This document shows positions 4,687 to 8,766 of a stretch of DNA of 8,766 nt, one piece after another. The DNA comes from Ruminococcaceae bacterium UBA1425 (lineage in GTDB: Bacteria; Bacillota; Clostridia; Oscillospirales; Acutalibacteraceae). Below the pieces are notes generated by a model. The model ran no database searches. It was not told the DNA's origin and was given only the letters and a program-made list of their open reading frames with translations. Every line of letters begins with the position of its first letter. Within the stretch, counting starts at the first letter, position 1. The DNA lies in the NCBI GenBank assembly GCA_002329365.1, contig DCUB01000025.1:401-9166 (forward strand), read 5' to 3'. The position numbers and the translations under genes are program-made.

Positions 4687-6453
4687 ATGAAAAGAAGCTC
4701 ACGAATCCTGTCTTTTGTACTGGCGTTTACCGTGCTTGTCTCATCGTTCGGGCTTAGCGCCTTTGCCGCGGACGCGGCGTTTAAAGAAAAGCTTCAGAAC
4801 TTTGCGGCAAGGGGATTGGAGCTTGTTATCAATTCCGTTTTATCCGGCGTAGCCTTTATCCTGCCCGACGGCGACAACTTTTTTGACTACGATACTTACG
4901 AGGCCGATTATTTTTTAGGCGGCAGCGGTGATTTCCGCGACCCGTCCGAAGCAGACGGTCGCTGGAGCCTCGGCTCGTCGAGCGTCAGCCTTGTTCCCGA
5001 CGACTACACGGAAAAAGACTATTACCTCGGCGGCTACCTCATGTTCGAGAACGGCTTTAACAACAGGGTAGAGTCGGTTATCGACGACATGAAAGCGCGA
5101 GTCATAGCCATAAACGACGGGTGCGGCAGCGGCACGGCAGTATTTGCCACAATCGACAGCATAGGCGTTACAAACAAGGATATAAGGCAAATCCGCAGGC
5201 TTCTTTTAGAAAAAGCGGGAGACGATTATGATTTTTCGTCGATTACCGTAACGTCAACCCACGCGCACAGCGGAATCGACACCGAGGGCCTTTGGACAGA
5301 TCTGATTCACAAGGCACCGAGAAATATGTTTAAGAGCCTGTTCCGCTTAGGCAAGCTTGAAACGGGAACCGACAGCGATTATATGGCTTTTCTGTATGAA
5401 AAGGTAGCCGATGCTATGCTCGAAGCCTGCGAAAATATGGAAACCGGCAAAATGACCTTTGCGACAAAGGACATTTCAAATCAGTATTTTCACAACAGAA
5501 ACCGCCCGTCAAGCACCGCTCTGATTACCGACCTTAACAGGTTTGTATTTGCTCCCGACAACAAAAGCAGCACACCGACGATGATAGTCAACATCGCCGC
5601 CCACCCCGACGTAGCGGGGCTTCCCACAAGCGACGGTCAGGGCAACGGGCGCCAGATATCGGGCGACTACATCTATTACGCGGGCGAAATCGTCAACGAG
5701 GCCGGCTATAACTTTATGTTCTTCAACGGCGCCATAGCGGGAATTTATATGTCGCGCGGCGCGACAAACGACGGACTCGACAGCACCTTCGACGGCAGGT
5801 ACCGCCAGTCGCAGCGCTATGGCTATGAAATAGGCAGAATGGCGCTTGCCCTCACACTCACCGTCGAGCAGATTGAACAGGATCCCATCCTTGCCGACCG
5901 GGATACAATAGCTGCCGAAATGGCTATCGGCGGCGCGGGCTACACCCTTTGGTACGAGGGCTGGACTCCCGTTGCCGAAACGGAAATTACACCCTGCCTT
6001 AACATGAAGCTTGAGGATGTAAGGGTTGAGGTCACGAATCCGCTCATCAAGGTTGCCGGAAAGCTGAACCTTGCGACATACGATGTGCTTGTAAAGGACG
6101 GCAGGTATTATCTTGTAACCGAAATAGGCTATATGCAGCTCGGTGAAGATATAAAAATAGTGCTTATGCCCGGCGAGGTTTGTCAGGACCTCGTTGTGGG
6201 AGGAGGCTCGCTCACCGCGGAAGGCTCATACTCGGGCAAGGCTTTTGAAGGAAAGACTATAACACAGATATTCGGCGAAGGCACAATTGCCTTCGGGCTT
6301 GCAAACGATGCCATAGGCTACATAGTGCCTGACAACGACTACTGCATGTGCGGTGTGTTCGGTCACTACCATGAGCTTATATCAACGGGCGAGCGCACGG
6401 CTTCGACGCTTATGGCATCATACGAGGCTCTTTCCGCGGATTATCTTGATTAA
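4687..6453 (+). CDS. Secreted neutral/alkaline ceramidase-like zinc hydrolase
   Basis: A 588-residue exported protein. Residues 1-28 are a signal peptide (KRSSR, hydrophobic core, cleavage near SAFA-A). Residues about 95-555 resemble the catalytic domain of neutral ceramidase (PF04734), a zinc amidase of sphingolipids. The zinc ligands of the Pseudomonas enzyme can be matched: the THAHSG motif (His192/His194), His306 in AAHPD, Glu497 in MPGE and Tyr552 in PDNDY, with GHYHE (559-563) after it. The family segment GDVSPN that carries the nucleophilic serine instead reads NGAIAGIY (347-354), so a true ceramidase reaction is doubtful. It lacks the C-terminal immunoglobulin-like domain of full ceramidases and any wall anchor. 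The isomerase gene follows after 19 bases. The fold family is likely; the substrate is unknown. Confidence 0.85.
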   Translation: MKRSSRILSFVLAFTVLVSSFGLSAFAADAAFKEKLQNFAARGLELVINSVLSGVAFILPDGDNFFDYDTYEADYFLGGSGDFRDPSEADGRWSLGSSSVSLVPDDYTEKDYYLGGYLMFENGFNNRVESVIDDMKARVIAINDGCGSGTAVFATIDSIGVTNKDIRQIRRLLLEKAGDDYDFSSITVTSTHAHSGIDTEGLWTDLIHKAPRNMFKSLFRLGKLETGTDSDYMAFLYEKVADAMLEACENMETGKMTFATKDISNQYFHNRNRPSSTALITDLNRFVFAPDNKSSTPTMIVNIAAHPDVAGLPTSDGQGNGRQISGDYIYYAGEIVNEAGYNFMFFNGAIAGIYMSRGATNDGLDSTFDGRYRQSQRYGYEIGRMALALTLTVEQIEQDPILADRDTIAAEMAIGGAGYTLWYEGWTPVAETEITPCLNMKLEDVRVEVTNPLIKVAGKLNLATYDVLVKDGRYYLVTEIGYMQLGEDIKIVLMPGEVCQDLVVGGGSLTAEGSYSGKAFEGKTITQIFGEGTIAFGLANDAIGYIVPDNDYCMCGVFGHYHELISTGERTASTLMASYEALSADYLD

Positions 6454-6472
6454 TTCGGAAGGATGATGTTTT

Positions 6473-7300
6473 TTGAAGCTCGGAATCATTAACGGCTGGT
6501 CTGAAGACGATTTCAGATATGTTAAGTCAAAGGGGCTTTCCTGCGTCGAATACTGCGTAAACCACAAATACGACAGCGACGAATTTCTAAAGGGCGCACC
6601 GAAGATACGGGAGCTTTCCGAAAAGTACGGCGTTGCCGTCGGCTCAATAGGCCGCTGGGGCATGGACCGGCTTGACGAAAACGGAAACGTAATGTCCGAA
6701 TCGCTTCAGCACGACAAAAACCTGATAGACGCGGCATCCATGCTCGGCTGTCCCGTCTACAACTGCGGCATAAACAGAGCGGAGAATATACCGCTCTTTA
6801 AGAATTACGAGATTGCCATTGAATATTTTAACGGACTGATTGAATACGCGAAGGGCAAAAACGTAAAAATAGCCGTATATAACTGCGACTGGTCAAACTT
6901 TGTCTGCACGCCCGAGCAGTGGGAGGTGGTGCTCGGCGCGCTGCCCCTGCTCGGCATAAAATACGACACCTCGCACTGCATAAACCGGGGCGACGATTAT
7001 TTAAAGGAAATGCGCGACTGGGGCGGCCGCATATATCACTTCCATCTCAAGGGTACAATGTATGTGGACGGCAGTCATTACGATGACCCGCCCGCGGGGC
7101 TTGACCAAACGGCGTGGGGGCCGGTTTTCAACCTTCTATACACAAAGGGCTACAACGGAATGGTTTCGATAGAACCGCATTCCGGCAAGTGGAAGGGCGC
7201 CCTCGGTCAGTGGGGCATCGACTTCACAATCGGCTTCATAAGGCCGTATATCATGCCGGAAGATTATGCTGTTGACGGCAAAAACCCGTATATGCCGTAA
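6473..7300 (+). CDS. Sugar phosphate isomerase/epimerase-like TIM-barrel protein
   Basis: A 275-residue cytoplasmic protein of the xylose-isomerase-like TIM-barrel group (PF01261). Seen: LGIINGW at strand 1, GLSCVEYCVNH at strand 2, LGCPVYNCG, KIAVYNCDW (133-140), IKYDTSH with Asp165 and His168, IYHFHLKG with His189/His191, and SIEPH with Glu234. Asp165, His191 and Glu234 match usual metal ligands. The first ligand, normally Glu in an ALENH-like motif, appears to be Tyr136. Relatives isomerise or epimerise free or phosphorylated sugars and inositol intermediates; the substrate here is unknown. The start is a TTG at 6473, ten bases after GGAAGG, and the nearby ATGs are out of frame. With only 19 bases from the upstream stop, the gene is likely cotranscribed with the secreted ceramidase-like gene, perhaps handling its product. 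Confidence 0.85.
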   Translation: MKLGIINGWSEDDFRYVKSKGLSCVEYCVNHKYDSDEFLKGAPKIRELSEKYGVAVGSIGRWGMDRLDENGNVMSESLQHDKNLIDAASMLGCPVYNCGINRAENIPLFKNYEIAIEYFNGLIEYAKGKNVKIAVYNCDWSNFVCTPEQWEVVLGALPLLGIKYDTSHCINRGDDYLKEMRDWGGRIYHFHLKGTMYVDGSHYDDPPAGLDQTAWGPVFNLLYTKGYNGMVSIEPHSGKWKGALGQWGIDFTIGFIRPYIMPEDYAVDGKNPYMP

Positions 7301-7322
7301 TTATTTATAAGGAGAATGAGCT

Positions 7323-8627
7323 ATGGGACTTTTGAAAGCAGGAGCGGGCGCTTTAGGCGGCGTCCTCGCGGACCAATGGCGCGAATACTTTTACAAGGAG
7401 TCGATGGACTCCGATACGCTTGTTTCAAAGGGACAGAAAAAAATATCAGGCAGAAGCAGCAATAAAAAGGGCGACGAGAACATCATCTCGAACGGCTCGA
7501 TAATCGCCGTCAGCGACGGCCAGTGTATGATAATCGTCGAGCAAGGCAAGGTAGTCGACATGTGCGCCGAGCCGGGCGAATTCGTCTACGACAGCTCAAC
7601 CGAGCCTACGCTGCTTTACGGCGGACTGAACAAAGAAAACATTTTCAGCGTGTTCAAAAACGTCGGCAAGCGTTTTACCTTCGGCGGAGAGGCTCCGAAG
7701 GACCAGCGTGTTTACTATTTCAATCTGAAGGAAATTCTCGGCAACAAATACGGCACCCCGAACGCCGTTCCGTTCAGGGTTGTCGACAAAAACATCGGTC
7801 TTGACGTTGATATCTCGATTAAGTGCCACGGCGAGTATTCCTACAGAATAACAAACCCGATGCTGTTTTACTCAAACGTCTGCGGAAACGTCAGCGACGA
7901 CTATAAGCGCGAGTCAATTGACGGGCAACTTCGCACCGAGCTGCTCACGGCGCTCCAGCCGGCATTTGCAAAGATATCCGAAATGGGTATACGATACAGC
8001 GCGCTTCCCGGTCACACCGCGGAGCTTGCTGACGCCCTTAACGATGTGCTTACTCAAAAATGGAGAGCGCTGCGCGGCATAGAAATTTACAGCTTCGGCG
8101 TCAGCTCCGTCAAGGCTGACGAAAAAGACGAAGATATGATAAAGGAGATTCAGCGCAACGCCGCTTTCCGCAACCCGACTATGGCGGCGGCTCACCTTGT
8201 CGGCGCGCAGGCTGAGGCTATGCAGAACGCGGCAAGCAACCAAAGCGCGGGCGGCGCTTTTATGGGCTTTGCGGGCCTTAATATGGCGCAGAACGCCGGT
8301 GGAATGAACGCGCAGGGGCTGTTCAACATGGGGCAGCAGCAGGCGGCGGCTCAGGCTCCCGCGGGCTGGACATGTGAATGCGACGAAAGAGGGAACACGG
8401 GCAAATTATGCCAAAGCTGCGGAAAGCCGCAGCCCGAAGACGGCTGGAAGTGCGAATGCGGAGCCGTCAACAGGGGCAAGTTCTGCCAGGAATGCGGAAA
8501 GAAAAGACCGACCGGCGCACCGCTTTATCAGTGCGACAAGTGCGGCTTCAAGCCGGAAGATCCGAGCAAACCGCCTAAGTTCTGTCCCGAATGCGGCGAC
8601 CCGTTCGATTCCAACGACGTGAAATGA
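7323..8627 (+). CDS. SPFH (YdjI/COG4260-type) protein with three C-terminal zinc ribbons
   Basis: A 434-residue cytoplasmic protein. Residues about 30-280 are an SPFH/band-7-like domain of the 'virion core protein' type: GSIIAVSDGQCMIIVEQGKV, GEFVYDSSTEP, RVYYFNLKEILGNKYGTP, then a helical part to IQRNAAFRNP. Residues 290-348 are an Ala/Gly/Met/Gln-rich linker. Three zinc ribbons follow: Cys351/353/363/366, Cys377/379/388/391 and Cys404/407/421/424, the first two as CxC...CxxC after GW. From family knowledge, B. subtilis YdjI has this design with one ribbon pair and helps YdjG/YdjH bring PspA to stressed membranes. A membrane-stress scaffold role is inferred. There is no signal peptide. AAGGAG (7309-7314) lies eight bases before the ATG, 22 bases after the isomerase gene, so the gene probably ends the operon. 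Confidence 0.93.
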   Translation: MGLLKAGAGALGGVLADQWREYFYKESMDSDTLVSKGQKKISGRSSNKKGDENIISNGSIIAVSDGQCMIIVEQGKVVDMCAEPGEFVYDSSTEPTLLYGGLNKENIFSVFKNVGKRFTFGGEAPKDQRVYYFNLKEILGNKYGTPNAVPFRVVDKNIGLDVDISIKCHGEYSYRITNPMLFYSNVCGNVSDDYKRESIDGQLRTELLTALQPAFAKISEMGIRYSALPGHTAELADALNDVLTQKWRALRGIEIYSFGVSSVKADEKDEDMIKEIQRNAAFRNPTMAAAHLVGAQAEAMQNAASNQSAGGAFMGFAGLNMAQNAGGMNAQGLFNMGQQQAAAQAPAGWTCECDERGNTGKLCQSCGKPQPEDGWKCECGAVNRGKFCQECGKKRPTGAPLYQCDKCGFKPEDPSKPPKFCPECGDPFDSNDVK

Positions 8628-8661
8628 TTATTTCAATTTTAAGAATTGATATTTAATGCAA

Positions 8662-8693
8662 AAACGCCTCGCAACGGCAGTTGCGAGGCGTTT
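8662..8693. terminator. Terminator hairpin after the SPFH gene
   Basis: AAACGCCTCGCAAC (8662-8675) and GTTGCGAGGCGTTT (8680-8693) form a perfect 14-bp stem with the loop GGCA, 34 bases past the SPFH stop codon. The plus-strand U-tract is short (TTTGCTTA) because intron sequence follows at 8699. The minus strand reads TTTTTGCATTAAAT after the stem, so the hairpin may also stop leftward transcripts. Confidence 0.85.
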
Positions 8694-8698
8694 GCTTA

Positions 8699-8766
8699 GT
8701 GCGCTCGGCATGGGTGACAACTTGGCGGTGAAAGTCCGCTACACGCGTGATAGAACTCATCAAGAG
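8699..8766 (+). mobile_element. Group IIC intron, 5' end (truncated by the window edge)
   Basis: From G8699 the sequence starts GTGCG, the conserved 5' splice end of group II introns, then CGGCATGGGTG, matching the first bases of bacterial class C introns such as the Oceanobacillus iheyensis one. The hairpin GCGG-TGAAAGT-CCGC (8725-8739) corresponds to the GGG-UGAGAGU-CCC element of domain I in that intron. The rest of domain I, the maturase/reverse transcriptase gene and the 3' end would lie beyond base 8766. The start is five bases after the terminator stem, the typical class C insertion site. Confidence 0.85.

Noticed and set aside
4687..6453. Naming the gene a true ceramidase
   Set aside because: The zinc-ligand pattern fits but the nucleophile segment does not, and the organism's likely lipids and the gene's context do not establish a sphingolipid substrate.
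8374..8622. Two further plus-strand open frames in the zinc-ribbon region
   Set aside because: They lie wholly inside the SPFH gene in shifted frames and give Arg/Ala-rich products, whereas the main frame shows twelve well-spaced cysteines.
8701..8766. Riboswitch (the GGTGAAAGTCC string recalls cobalamin riboswitches)
   Set aside because: The GTGCG start, CGGCATGGGTG and the position right after a terminator hairpin fit a group IIC intron much better, and no other cobalamin-box motif is seen.

Overview
The window looks like chromosomal DNA from an anaerobic Clostridia species, most plausibly Oscillospiraceae/Ruminococcaceae-like. The reasons are strong AGGAGG-type ribosome binding sites, frequent TTG/GTG starts, a threonine/glutamate-rich lipoprotein of a type common in gut Clostridia, small helical proteins typical of that class, and a group IIC intron start next to a terminator. 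The taxonomic call is an inference from style, not from a marker gene.

Layout. Bases 1-692 hold the 3' part of an SDR oxidoreductase (+), which converges on an XRE-family repressor gene (-, 812-1213). Each has its own hairpin terminator in the shared gap. The repressor has a perfect-consensus sigma-70 promoter wrapped in an 8-bp palindrome, so it probably regulates itself. Bases 1312-2350 (-) hold three closely spaced genes for small helical or membrane-tail proteins of unknown function. They are divergent from a YfcE-type metallophosphoesterase gene (2405-2866, +), which is followed by thpR, an RNA 2',3'-cyclic phosphodiesterase gene (2995-3495, +). Between thpR and a convergent lipoprotein gene (3619-4464, -) lies a roughly 75-bp imperfect palindrome that looks like a dispersed repeat and probably serves as the lipoprotein gene's terminator.

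Bases 4687-8627 (+) form a probable three-gene operon: a secreted protein with a neutral-ceramidase-like zinc domain, a cytoplasmic xylose-isomerase-like TIM-barrel protein, and an SPFH (YdjI/COG4260-type) protein with three C-terminal zinc ribbons. The operon starts from a recognisable promoter near 4617-4645 and ends at a 14-bp-stem terminator (8662-8693). Five bases after that hairpin the sequence becomes the 5' end of a group IIC intron (8699 to the window end). This fits the known habit of these introns of inserting next to terminator hairpins.

The least explained parts are the ceramidase-like/isomerase pair, where both enzymes seem to have changed one canonical active-site position, and the three-gene cluster of small proteins at 1312-2350. 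No tRNA, rRNA or CRISPR array was seen. The longest stretch without a gene is 4465-4686, which holds two divergent promoters.
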